Below, piece after piece: positions 1 through 5,731 of a DNA stretch of 6,465 nucleotides. The notes below the pieces were generated by a model. The model did not search any database and was not told the origin of the DNA. It was given only the letters and a program-made list of their open reading frames with translations. The position numbers and the translations under genes were made by a program. Source of the DNA: an uncultured Chloroflexota bacterium (GTDB taxonomy: Bacteria > Chloroflexota > Dehalococcoidia > SM23-28-2 > RBG-16-64-32); contig CAJXNA010000124.1 in NCBI GenBank assembly GCA_913056415.1, positions 1-6,465 on the forward strand, read 5' to 3'. Numbering within the stretch: position 1 is the stretch's first letter; every line of letters starts with the position of its first letter.

Positions 1-168
1 CATCGGTACGACGACCATCGCTTCCCCCTGACCGCGGACCATCGCCCAGCAGGCGGCGAAGATGAGCACCAGGTCTGGAGCTACTCCCAGCACCTTGACG
101 TAGGGCACCACAGAAGTAACCAGGATGGCGACCATGAACGACCCGGCGAGAGCGATGGCGTACTTCAC
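1..168 (-). CDS. mreD: Rod shape-determining protein MreD, N-terminal part
   Basis: Only the first 56 codons are present; the gene runs off the left edge. MreD is a small multipass membrane protein that works with MreC and MreB in the elongasome, guiding peptidoglycan synthesis along the cell side wall. The visible part starts MKYAIALAGSFMVAIL (GTG read as Met), a hydrophobic first helix. After a short polar turn comes APDLVLIFAACWAMVRG at residues 30-46, which matches the family pattern of a PDLxL segment opening a membrane helix and ending in W-A-x-x-R-G, followed by the acidic GEA. The GTG start overlaps the mreC stop as GTGA, which implies translational coupling. Its position directly after mreB and mreC supports the call. 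The family is poorly conserved, so the identification rests on both gene order and the PDL...RG motif. Confidence 0.88.
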   Translation of the reverse strand, partial: MKYAIALAGSFMVAILVTSVVPYVKVLGVAPDLVLIFAACWAMVRGQGEAMVVVPM

Positions 169-998
169 GGGCCTTCCAGCCTGGCGGGCCGGAAATTGGT
201 AATGATCAATACCGTATCCAGGGATGAGAGGTCTGCCGCGGGCTCCATCGTAGCCCGCTTGGCCAGCGCCTGGGGCTTCTCCTCCACGGATGTCACGCTG
301 CCCAGGAGAAGCGTTCGCGGATAGTTGCCGCCCAGGCCCGATGTGATGACCAGATCGCCCTCCTGTATCTGCGCCTCCGTGGGCAGCATCTCCAGGGATA
401 GTCTGCTGCGCAGGTCGCCGACCGCCACTCCCCGCGCCTCGGAGCCTTCCTCGCCCCCGGTAAGTACGGCGATGTTCACGGCGTTGTTAGGGTCCGAGAT
501 CAGGCGCAACCAGGCGAACTCTTCGAATACAAGGGATACCACGCCCACCAAGCTGCCGCTTTTGGATAGCACCACCATCCCTTCGTCCAGGCCGTCTTTG
601 CTGCCGCGGTCGATGGCCAGGGCGCGCTTGAAGCCCGAGGGGTCCTGCGCGATGACGTCCGCCACTACGAACACGTCGTCAGGGCGGTTTTCCTTGACCC
701 CCAGCGCCTCCTCCAGCTCCTGCAGGCGTCGCTGGGCATCCTCAGTGGCGGCCGTCTCTGTCTGAAGGCGCTCCAGCTCTTCTCGCAGCCTCTCGTTCTC
801 GCGCACCAGGTCGCCACGGTTGAATATCCCTCGGAAGAAGTCTGAGATGGGATCGGCGACATCGCGGAGGCCGTTCTCCATGGGGGCGGCGATGGTGAGG
901 GAGAGATTCTGCAGCGGATCAAGGGTGCGATTTTCGGAGAGGAGGATGCTGAACAGGCTTACGCTCACAACCGCCAGCGTCCACCAGAGCAATCGCAT
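165..998 (-). CDS. mreC: Rod shape-determining protein MreC
   Basis: This 277-residue protein has the normal length and layout of MreC, the bitopic scaffold that links cytoplasmic MreB to MreD, RodA and PBP2 during side-wall synthesis. Residues 3-20 form one membrane segment after a short N-terminus with Arg2 (signal anchor). Residues about 62-99 are rich in Glu, Arg and Leu in heptad-like spacing and fit the dimerising coiled coil. Residues about 110-270 are the extracytoplasmic beta-barrel domain. It carries the family motifs DRGSKDGLDEGM (130-141), SGSLVGVV (147-154) and GDLVITSGLGGNYPRTL (214-230). The ATG start has GGTGAGG about 10 nt upstream, a fair ribosome binding site. It lies 55 bp after mreB, and its TGA overlaps the mreD GTG. 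Nothing looks truncated. Confidence 0.96.
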   Translation of the reverse strand: MRLLWWTLAVVSVSLFSILLSENRTLDPLQNLSLTIAAPMENGLRDVADPISDFFRGIFNRGDLVRENERLREELERLQTETAATEDAQRRLQELEEALGVKENRPDDVFVVADVIAQDPSGFKRALAIDRGSKDGLDEGMVVLSKSGSLVGVVSLVFEEFAWLRLISDPNNAVNIAVLTGGEEGSEARGVAVGDLRSRLSLEMLPTEAQIQEGDLVITSGLGGNYPRTLLLGSVTSVEEKPQALAKRATMEPAADLSSLDTVLIITNFRPARLEGP

Positions 999-1026
999 CG
1001 TTCAGTGGCCTCACCCACCCTGACCC

Positions 1027-1046
1027 CGCACCGGCTGCGCCGTGCG
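1027..1046 (-). promoter_or_regulatory. Hairpin in the mreB-mreC gap
   Basis: The 55-bp gap contains a GC-rich inverted repeat. CGCA (1027-1030) and CGGC (1032-1035) pair with GCCG (1039-1042) and TGCG (1043-1046), giving eight base pairs with one bulged base at 1031 and a 3-nt loop. No T-run follows on the minus strand, so it is not a classic intrinsic terminator. In an mRNA it could stabilise the mreB 3' end or lower mreC expression relative to mreB; this is inference. Such short GC stems also arise by chance in GC-rich DNA. Confidence 0.35.
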
Positions 1047-1053
1047 TGGGCGT

Positions 1054-2118
1054 CTAGCGCGGTGCCTTTCGCGTATTGAGCCTCGCCTGCACCTTCTTTA
1101 GGATTTCCGCCTCTTCCAGCACCTCTCCGGCGCCGCGGACCACGCAGGTGAGAGGGTCCTCTCCCACGTAGACAGGGAACCGGGTCTCCTGAGCCAGGCG
1201 GCGGTCCAGCCCCCTGAGGAGGGCGCCGCCACCGGCCAATACGATTCCCCGACTCATGATGTCCGCCACCAGCTCCGGCGGTGTGGCCTCTATGGTCTGA
1301 CGCACAGCGTCCACGATGGCACCCACGGAGCCCGAGAGAGCGTCCCGGATCTCCACGCTGCTTACCTCGACGGACTTGGGCAGGCCGGTGGCCAGATCGC
1401 GGCCCCTCAGCTCCACGGAGACCTCATGTTCCAGCGGGAAGGCGGAGCCGGCCTCGATCTTGACCTCCTCAGACGTCCGCTCACCGATGAGCATGTTGTG
1501 CACCTGTCTCGCATAGCCGGTGATCTCCTGGTCCATCTCGTCGCCGGCTATGCGGATGGAGGTGGAGACGACGATTCCGCCCATGGAGATCACGGCGACT
1601 TCGGTGGTGCCACCCCCGATGTCGACGATCATGGAGCCTCCGGGCTCCATGATCGGCAGGCCGGCCCCAATTGCGGCGGCCATCGGCTCCTCTACCAGGA
1701 AGGCGGCGCGCGCGCCAGCGTTGATGGCGGCGTCGTGAACCGCCCGCTTCTCTACCTCCGTTACGCCGGAAGGAATGCCTACCGACACGCGAGGCCGCGG
1801 CAACCCGAAGCTGGTACGGTCGTGAACGGAGCGGATGAAGTAATGTAGCATCTTCTCCGTGACGCCGAAGTCGGAGATGACGCCGTCTCGGAGGGGCCGC
1901 ACGGCCACGATATCGGAGGGGGTGCGGCCGACCATTCGCTTGGCCTCAGCACCGATGGCCAGGATCTTCTTATTGACGCGATCGATGGCGACCACAGACG
2001 GCTCGTCGATGACGATGCCGCGACCCTTGACCATTACCAGGGTGTTGGCAGTCCCCAAGTCGATGGCCACATCGTGGGAAAACATGCCTAACAAGGCGTT
2101 CAGCGGATTGAGGGGCAA
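1054..2118 (-). CDS. mreB: Rod shape-determining protein MreB, bacterial actin
   Basis: MreB is a 354-residue actin-like ATPase that forms membrane-bound filaments and orients the side-wall synthesis machinery. The actin-fold ATP-binding motifs are all visible: phosphate-1 loop AIDLGTANTLV (18-28), the conserved GIPSGVTEVEKRAV (114-127), EEPMAAAIGAG (143-153), phosphate-2 loop IVDIGGGTTEVAV (164-176), IRIAGDEMDQEI (188-199) and adenosine motif GIVLAGGGALLRGLD (291-305). The MreB signature LIGERTSEEVKIEAGSA is at 210-226. The start chosen is TTG at 2118, because a perfect AGGAGG lies 5 nt upstream. The ATG at residue 12 (MFSHDV) has no ribosome site. The TTG start also gives a short hydrophobic N-terminus before the fold, like the membrane-binding extension of E. 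coli MreB. It is first in the mreBCD operon and has its own promoter. Confidence 0.98.
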   Translation of the reverse strand: MPLNPLNALLGMFSHDVAIDLGTANTLVMVKGRGIVIDEPSVVAIDRVNKKILAIGAEAKRMVGRTPSDIVAVRPLRDGVISDFGVTEKMLHYFIRSVHDRTSFGLPRPRVSVGIPSGVTEVEKRAVHDAAINAGARAAFLVEEPMAAAIGAGLPIMEPGGSMIVDIGGGTTEVAVISMGGIVVSTSIRIAGDEMDQEITGYARQVHNMLIGERTSEEVKIEAGSAFPLEHEVSVELRGRDLATGLPKSVEVSSVEIRDALSGSVGAIVDAVRQTIEATPPELVADIMSRGIVLAGGGALLRGLDRRLAQETRFPVYVGEDPLTCVVRGAGEVLEEAEILKKVQARLNTRKAPR

Positions 2119-2129
2119 TCTTTCCTCCT
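2119..2129 (-). promoter_or_regulatory. mreB ribosome binding site (decides TTG start)
   Basis: On the minus strand AGGAGG (2124-2129) is followed by AAAGA and then TTG. A perfect Shine-Dalgarno match at 5-nt spacing supports translation from the TTG codon rather than from the ATG 33 nt further in. It is the strongest ribosome site in the window, which fits the need for abundant MreB. Confidence 0.85.
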
Positions 2130-2145
2130 GTGTTGGGGCTGAGAC

Positions 2146-2182
2146 CTACAGCATTATAACGTGTCGCTAGACATAGCTGCAA
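2146..2182 (-). promoter_or_regulatory. mreBCD promoter
   Basis: On the minus strand a perfect -10 hexamer TATAAT lies at 2153-2158. TTGCAG, matching the TTG of the -35 consensus, is at 2177-2182 with an 18-bp spacer. Transcription would start near 2146, giving a leader of about 28 nt that contains the AGGAGG site. This fits a housekeeping sigma-70/SigA promoter. The spacer contains a small inverted repeat, TGTC-gcta-GACA (2162-2173), which could be a repressor site or chance. Confidence 0.75.
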
Positions 2183-2218
2183 AAACGGCGGCTAAAACTC
2201 CAAAGTATCTCAACGCCG
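2181..2218 (-). terminator. Possible intrinsic terminator of the ligA-nuclease transcript
   Basis: Downstream of the nuclease stop, the minus strand has CGGCG (from 2218 to 2214), a 23-nt loop, then CGCCG (2190 to 2186) followed at once by five T residues (2185-2181). The position and T-tract fit a Rho-independent terminator. The stem is only 5 bp and the loop is long, so the call is weak. The T-tract shares two bases with the -35 element of the mre promoter. Confidence 0.35.
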
Positions 2219-2256
2219 GAGGCAACTCGTAGCTACGGGTTATTGGGCCGATTCCG

Positions 2257-3036
2257 CTAGCGTTTGCTCTTGCGCCAGCCCGCGGCTATCGCCCCCGCCT
2301 CCGTGCAGAACCAGCGCTCGTCCTTGGCCTCGCTTATCACAGTCTGGTCGTAGAACTCGCCGCCGGGGACATGGTATATCTTCTCACCTGTGTTCAGGCT
2401 GATGTTGCCCTTGATGACGGGCTCGCTGGTGCCGGAGTAGTCGCATTCGGCGCCCGTCGCTGGTGGAGGCGCTTCCGGCGTGGCGCAGGCGGGGCCCCAG
2501 AGGCCTCGATTGTGCGCTCTCGCCTGCGTCTCCAGGGCGGCGAACAGCTCCGCGTAGCGGACGTCCGGCGGGAAGGTGCTAGCTGAGGCGTACCCCTCTT
2601 CAACCAGGGCAGCGTTGACCATCTCGCCGTTCGCCCAGACGTGGCGGAGGAGCCGCCCGAACTGGTCGGTCTCGGAGACGTCCCGCTCCAGCCCAACGGT
2701 CATGCCCTCCACCAGCTCCCGGTTTCGCTTGCTTGCCTCGCGGCCGAAGCACTCCACGGGCCGCTGAGGGTCCACCGTCTCCGGCGTATCGATGCCGATG
2801 TAGCGCACCCGGAGCTCCCGACCGCCTATGAGCACGTCGATGGTGTCACCGTCGACCACGTTGATGACGAATGCTTCTTCCAACCCGACGGGCGTTGGAC
2901 TGGAGAAGGGTTCTAAGGTAGCGCCTGTCGGGTCGGGAGTGGTCGCCGTGCCTGTCGACGGTGACGGTGTGCCGCTGGGCTGGGCGCAGGCGACTGCCAG
3001 CAGCAGAAGCGCAACGACGGCGAGGACGCGTGCCAC
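2257..3036 (-). CDS. Lipoprotein thermonuclease (SNase-like) with C-terminal sunset-like module
   Basis: The predicted protein has 259 residues. Residues 1-17 (MARVLAVVALLLLAVAC, GTG read as Met) form a short signal peptide ending in a lipobox-like AVAC. Cys17 would be lipidated, anchoring the enzyme outside the membrane. A Pro/Ser/Thr linker follows (18-50). Residues about 55-181 form the staphylococcal nuclease fold, a calcium-dependent phosphodiesterase for DNA and RNA. VDGDTI (61-66) supplies the metal-binding aspartate, RYIGIDTPE (78-86) supplies Arg78, Asp83 and Glu86, and FGR supplies Arg128; these equal Asp21, Arg35, Asp40, Glu43 and Arg87 of S. aureus nuclease, so it should be active. 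Residues about 198-259, with IKGNI, GEKIYHVPGGEFYD and a final GWRKSK, resemble the sunset domain found on other secreted nucleases; its role is unclear. The GTG start is 5 bp after the ligA stop without a Shine-Dalgarno sequence, suggesting coupled translation. The reading frame stays open far upstream inside ligA, but that is not a real extension. Confidence 0.9.
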   Translation of the reverse strand: MARVLAVVALLLLAVACAQPSGTPSPSTGTATTPDPTGATLEPFSSPTPVGLEEAFVINVVDGDTIDVLIGGRELRVRYIGIDTPETVDPQRPVECFGREASKRNRELVEGMTVGLERDVSETDQFGRLLRHVWANGEMVNAALVEEGYASASTFPPDVRYAELFAALETQARAHNRGLWGPACATPEAPPPATGAECDYSGTSEPVIKGNISLNTGEKIYHVPGGEFYDQTVISEAKDERWFCTEAGAIAAGWRKSKR

Positions 3037-3041
3037 AAGTG

Positions 3042-5069
3042 CTATCGAGGAGAGCGGAGGAGCCGCAGCAGCTCCTGCTCGTCCATCAGCTTGGTGCCGT
3101 ATTGCTGGGCCTTCTGCAGCTTGGAGCCGGGGCTTTGACCCGTTACCAGACACGCTGTCTTCTTGGTCACACTGCTGCCGATGTCCGCGCCCAGTGCTTT
3201 CAGCTTCGCCTCCACCTCGCTGCGGGTCATTGAGGCCAGCGTGCCGGTGACGACGAACGTCTGGCCGGCCAGAGGGCCCTCCGTAGGTGCGGCGCGCTCC
3301 TGCATCATGTTGACGCCTGCCCGCTTCAACTTTTCGATCACCTTGCTCTGGCGCTTCCCGCGGAAGTAGGCGCGCACGCTCTCCGCGATCTTGGGCCCGA
3401 TGGCGGGGACCGTCGCCAACTCCTCGCGGCCGGCGGCGGCGATGGCGTCCAGGCTGCCGAACTCGTTGGCCAGGGTATCCGCGATCTCTGAGCCGACGTG
3501 GCGTATGCCCAGAGCGAACAGGAGCCGCGACAGGGGCCGGCTCTTGGCCACCTGGATGTTCGTCATGATCTTGTCCGCCAGCACCGGGCCCATGCGGTCC
3601 AGCTCCAGAAGCTGCTCTCGGGTGAGGGAGAATAGGTCGGCCGGGTCCTCCACCAGGCGCTTGTCCATGAGCACGTAGGCCCACTGCTCGCCGAGGCCGT
3701 CGACATCCATGGCGCCGCGGCTGACGAAGTGGGTGAGCCAGCGGAAGACCTGCGCGGGGCAGGTGGTGTTCACGCAGTAGCTCATCGCCTCGCCCTCCGG
3801 CCTCACCACCTCGCCGCCGCAGACAGGGCAGCGCTTGGGCATGACGAACCGACGCTGCTTGCCGGTGCGCTTGCTCATAACCGGCCCCACGACCTGGGGG
3901 ATGACGTCCCCCGCCCGCTGCACGATCACCGTATCGCCGACACGGATGTCCTTGCGGCGGACGTCGTCCTCGTTGTGGAGGGTGGCCTGCTTGACGACGA
4001 CACCGCCTACCTGCACCGGCTCCAGCACGGCGAAGGGGTTGAGACTGCCGGTGCGGCCCACGTTGATCGCGATCTTCAGAAGCTTGGTCGTTGCCTGGAT
4101 GGGCGGGAACTTGTAGGCGACCGCCCAGCGAGGCTCCCGCCCTACATAGCCCAACCGCTGCTGGAGGTCGAGGCTGTCGATCTTCACAACCAGGCCGTCG
4201 ATCTCGTACTCCAGACCGTGACGCTTCTCCGCCCACTCCTCGTAGCGACGCTGGACCTCCTCCAAGTCGCGGCAGCGGTCGATGTAGGGATTGATGCGAA
4301 AGCCGAGCTTATCCAGCCACTGGAGCGACTCCCAGTGGGAGTCCGGCGTCTTTCCATCGCCCGCCCAGCCGAGCTGGTAGACCCAGATGTCCAGCCGCCT
4401 GGAAGCGGTGATGCGGGAGTCTAGCTGGCGTACGGCGCCGGCGGCGGCGTTGCGGGGGTTGGCGAATAGGGGCTCGCCCTTGTCGGCCCGCTGGTTGTTG
4501 AGCCGCTCGAAAGCGGTCTTCGACATGTAGACTTCGCCCCGTACCTCGAATCGCTTGGGCACTCTGCCGCCGCGGACCTGCATGGGGATGCTGCGGATGG
4601 TGCGCAGGTTCTCGGTGATGTTCTCGCCGCGGAGGCCGTCTCCCCGAGTGGCCCCCTGAAGGAAGCGCCCTCCTTCGTAGACCAGGGCGACCGCCAGCCC
4701 GTCGATCTTGGGCTCGACGACCATGTCGAAGTCCTCGACCTCTGCCAGGCCGGTGGCCCGCCAGTGCCACGCCTTTAGCTCGTCCAGGTCGAAGGCGTTG
4801 GACAGCGACAGCAGCGGCTCGCGGTGCTGGACCACGCCGAACGCCTCCACCGGCTGGCCGGACACACGCTGAGTCGGCGAGTCCGGAGTGATCAGCTCCG
4901 GGTGGTGCGCCTCGATGGCGCGCAGCCGGCGCATCAGCTCGTCGTACTCGGCGTCGCTGATCTCTGGGGCGTCCTTGGCGAAGTACAGGTAGTCATGATA
5001 GTTGACCTGGGAGCGCAGCTCCTCAGCCGCGAGACGCGCCTCTTGGACCCGCTCAATGCCGCAGCTCAT
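3042..5069 (-). CDS. ligA: NAD-dependent DNA ligase LigA
   Basis: LigA seals nicks in duplex DNA using NAD+, joining Okazaki fragments and completing repair. At 675 residues it is full length, with every domain in order. Domain Ia (about 5-65) binds the NMN half of NAD+ (Tyr29, Asp39, Tyr42, Asp43). The adenylation domain has the catalytic lysine in EPKIDG (Lys121) and conserved motifs TRGDG (141-145), EVRGEV (175-180), NPRNAAAG (204-211) and EIDGLVVKI (289-297). The OB fold is about 320-405. The zinc finger has Cys414, Cys417, Cys432 and Cys437. Helix-hairpin-helix repeats span about 450-585, with GIRHVG (521-526) and VPAIGPKIA (554-562). The C-terminal BRCT domain is about 597-675. The E. 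coli His23 position is Phe30 here, where His or Tyr is usual. ATG is preceded by only a weak TAGG. No clear promoter was found upstream. The gene is divergent from the GNAT gene and precedes the nuclease. Confidence 0.98.
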   Translation of the reverse strand: MSCGIERVQEARLAAEELRSQVNYHDYLYFAKDAPEISDAEYDELMRRLRAIEAHHPELITPDSPTQRVSGQPVEAFGVVQHREPLLSLSNAFDLDELKAWHWRATGLAEVEDFDMVVEPKIDGLAVALVYEGGRFLQGATRGDGLRGENITENLRTIRSIPMQVRGGRVPKRFEVRGEVYMSKTAFERLNNQRADKGEPLFANPRNAAAGAVRQLDSRITASRRLDIWVYQLGWAGDGKTPDSHWESLQWLDKLGFRINPYIDRCRDLEEVQRRYEEWAEKRHGLEYEIDGLVVKIDSLDLQQRLGYVGREPRWAVAYKFPPIQATTKLLKIAINVGRTGSLNPFAVLEPVQVGGVVVKQATLHNEDDVRRKDIRVGDTVIVQRAGDVIPQVVGPVMSKRTGKQRRFVMPKRCPVCGGEVVRPEGEAMSYCVNTTCPAQVFRWLTHFVSRGAMDVDGLGEQWAYVLMDKRLVEDPADLFSLTREQLLELDRMGPVLADKIMTNIQVAKSRPLSRLLFALGIRHVGSEIADTLANEFGSLDAIAAAGREELATVPAIGPKIAESVRAYFRGKRQSKVIEKLKRAGVNMMQERAAPTEGPLAGQTFVVTGTLASMTRSEVEAKLKALGADIGSSVTKKTACLVTGQSPGSKLQKAQQYGTKLMDEQELLRLLRSPR

Positions 5070-5084
5070 GGCAGCCTAAGGGTA

Positions 5085-5126
5085 TTACGCGTACAGCGGT
5101 GGGGAAAGGGGCCGGTTACGCGTAAC
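5085..5126. repeat. Two TTACGCGTA copies, one in a 12-bp palindrome
   Basis: TTACGCGTA occurs at 5085-5093 and again at 5116-5124, 31 bp apart. The second copy is part of a perfect 12-bp palindrome, GTTACGCGTAAC (5115-5126), whose right half is the first unit of the GTAAC array. The first copy keeps an 8-bp palindromic core. Their position in a divergent promoter region suggests protein binding; no specific regulator can be named from the sequence. Confidence 0.5.
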
Positions 5127-5160
5127 GAGCGGGTAACGGCGCCGTAATAGAACGGTAACG
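5122..5160 (+). promoter_or_regulatory. Helically phased GTAAC repeat array, likely regulator binding site
   Basis: Four units begin at 5122, 5133, 5144 and 5155, exactly 11 bp apart: GTAACG, GTAACG, GTAATA, GTAACG, each separated by unrelated bases. Direct repeats at 11 bp put each unit on the same face of the helix. This is the arrangement bound by tandem dimers of OmpR/PhoB-family response regulators. The pattern GTAAC-N6 repeated also resembles the actinobacterial GlnR box (gTnAC-N6-GaAAC). The last unit ends 9 bp before a candidate -10 element of the GNAT gene, where such activators sit in place of a -35 box. Regulator identity and target gene (GNAT, ligA or both) are inference. Confidence 0.6.
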
Positions 5161-5166
5161 TCTGAC

Positions 5167-5175
5167 TGCTATGCT
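5167..5175 (+). promoter_or_regulatory. Candidate extended -10 for the GNAT gene
   Basis: TGC-TATGCT has the TGn extension (5167-5168) and a hexamer (5170-5175) matching TATAAT at four of six positions. No good -35 is present; that region is occupied by the GTAAC array, which fits an activator-dependent promoter. The start of transcription would fall near 5182, only a few bases before the ATG. This conflicts with the use of the GAGG at 5177-5180 as a ribosome site, so either the promoter or the ribosome site call may be wrong. Confidence 0.4.
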
Positions 5176-5184
5176 TGAGGTGCG

Positions 5185-5706
5185 ATGGAAGTACGTCTGT
5201 CCAAATTGTCTGTATACACGGTGCGCGCCGCAGAGGACGGCGACCTGCCGGCGATAGCGGACATCTACAACGATGCCGTCCTGAACTCCACCGCGACTTT
5301 CGATACAGAGCCGGCGACGCTGGCAGAGTCCGAGCAGTGGCTCCGCGACCGTAGCCATCCCTATGCCGTCCTAGTCGCCGAGGGCGGTGGCGAGGTGGTG
5401 GGTTGGGCCGCCCTCAAACCTTTCGCGTCCAAGCCGGCGTACCGGTTCACAGCGGAGAACACGGTCTACGTGCGGGCGGACATGCGCGGTAAGGGCGTCG
5501 GCAAGGCGCTGCTGGGTCGCCTGCTGGAGGCGGCGGCCGAGAACGGCTTCCGCACCGTCATCGCCCGCATCACCGGCGACAACCCGGCCAGCATTCAACT
5601 ACACCGCCGTCTCGGCTTCCGGGAGGTTGGTGTGGAGCGGGAGGTCGGCCACAAGTTCGAGCAGTGGATAGATGTGGTCGTGATGCAGAAGATGCTGGCT
5701 GAATAG
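5185..5706 (+). CDS. GNAT N-acetyltransferase, phosphinothricin/amino-acid acetyltransferase type
   Basis: This 173-residue cytoplasmic protein is a single GNAT domain that moves an acetyl group from acetyl-CoA to an amine. It resembles the phosphinothricin acetyltransferase / methionine sulfoximine acetyltransferase (Pat, MnaT, YncA) group. Evidence is the opening IRAAEDGDLPAI-like segment (13-24), IYNDAVLNSTATFD (27-40), ENTVYV (91-96) with the conserved acidic Glu91, the acetyl-CoA pyrophosphate loop RGKGVGKALL (101-110), and NPASIQLHRRLGF (133-145) followed by EVGVEREVGHKF (147-158) and W161. Members acetylate glutamate-like toxins or amino acids; the true substrate here is unknown. The ATG at 5185 has GAGG 4 nt upstream. 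The 11-bp repeat array lies just before it. hisH follows 25 bp later on the same strand, but hisH seems to have its own promoter, so they need not be one operon. Confidence 0.92.
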   Translation: MEVRLSKLSVYTVRAAEDGDLPAIADIYNDAVLNSTATFDTEPATLAESEQWLRDRSHPYAVLVAEGGGEVVGWAALKPFASKPAYRFTAENTVYVRADMRGKGVGKALLGRLLEAAAENGFRTVIARITGDNPASIQLHRRLGFREVGVEREVGHKFEQWIDVVVMQKMLAE

Positions 5707-5716
5707 CGACCGCCCT

Positions 5717-5725
5717 TGCTACAAT
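5717..5725 (+). promoter_or_regulatory. hisH promoter, extended -10, leaderless start
   Basis: TGC-TACAAT combines the TGn extension (5717-5718) with a hexamer (5720-5725) matching TATAAT at five of six positions. It lies in the 25-bp gap after the GNAT stop. The hexamer ends 6 bp before the hisH GTG at 5732, so transcription should begin at or next to the start codon. There is no Shine-Dalgarno sequence in the gap. Together these fit a leaderless mRNA. No convincing -35 was found. Confidence 0.6.
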
Positions 5726-5731
5726 ACGCCC

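Noticed and set aside
1426..1848. Plus-strand 140-codon open frame opposite mreB
   Set aside because: It is antisense to highly conserved mreB motifs and its translation is compositionally biased, with no domain.
2228..2237. Perfect palindrome CGTAGCTACG after the nuclease gene
   Set aside because: Without a loop it could form only three pairs around a 4-nt loop, no T-tract follows, and a single 10-bp palindrome is not enough to name a site.
3037..4236. Upstream extension of the nuclease reading frame, giving a 659-residue open frame
   Set aside because: The extra part lies wholly inside ligA in another frame and is a low-complexity Arg/Gly/Ala/Pro-rich translation typical of GC-rich shadow frames. 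The nuclease has its own signal peptide beginning at the GTG at 3036.
3729..4424. Plus-strand 231-codon open frame opposite ligA
   Set aside because: It is antisense to a conserved, full-length ligA, is rich in His/Ala/Leu/Asp as expected for the complement of biased codons, and has no recognisable motif.
5083..5094. ligA promoter -10 candidates on the minus strand (TAATAC, TACCCT)
   Set aside because: Each matches TATAAT at only three of six positions and has no -35 at proper spacing, so no ligA promoter is called.
5122..5160. GTAAC array as replication-origin iterons or a CRISPR array
   Set aside because: The units are only 5-6 bp with 5-6 bp gaps, far too short for CRISPR, and there is no replication gene, DnaA box or AT-rich region nearby. 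A regulator site is a better fit.
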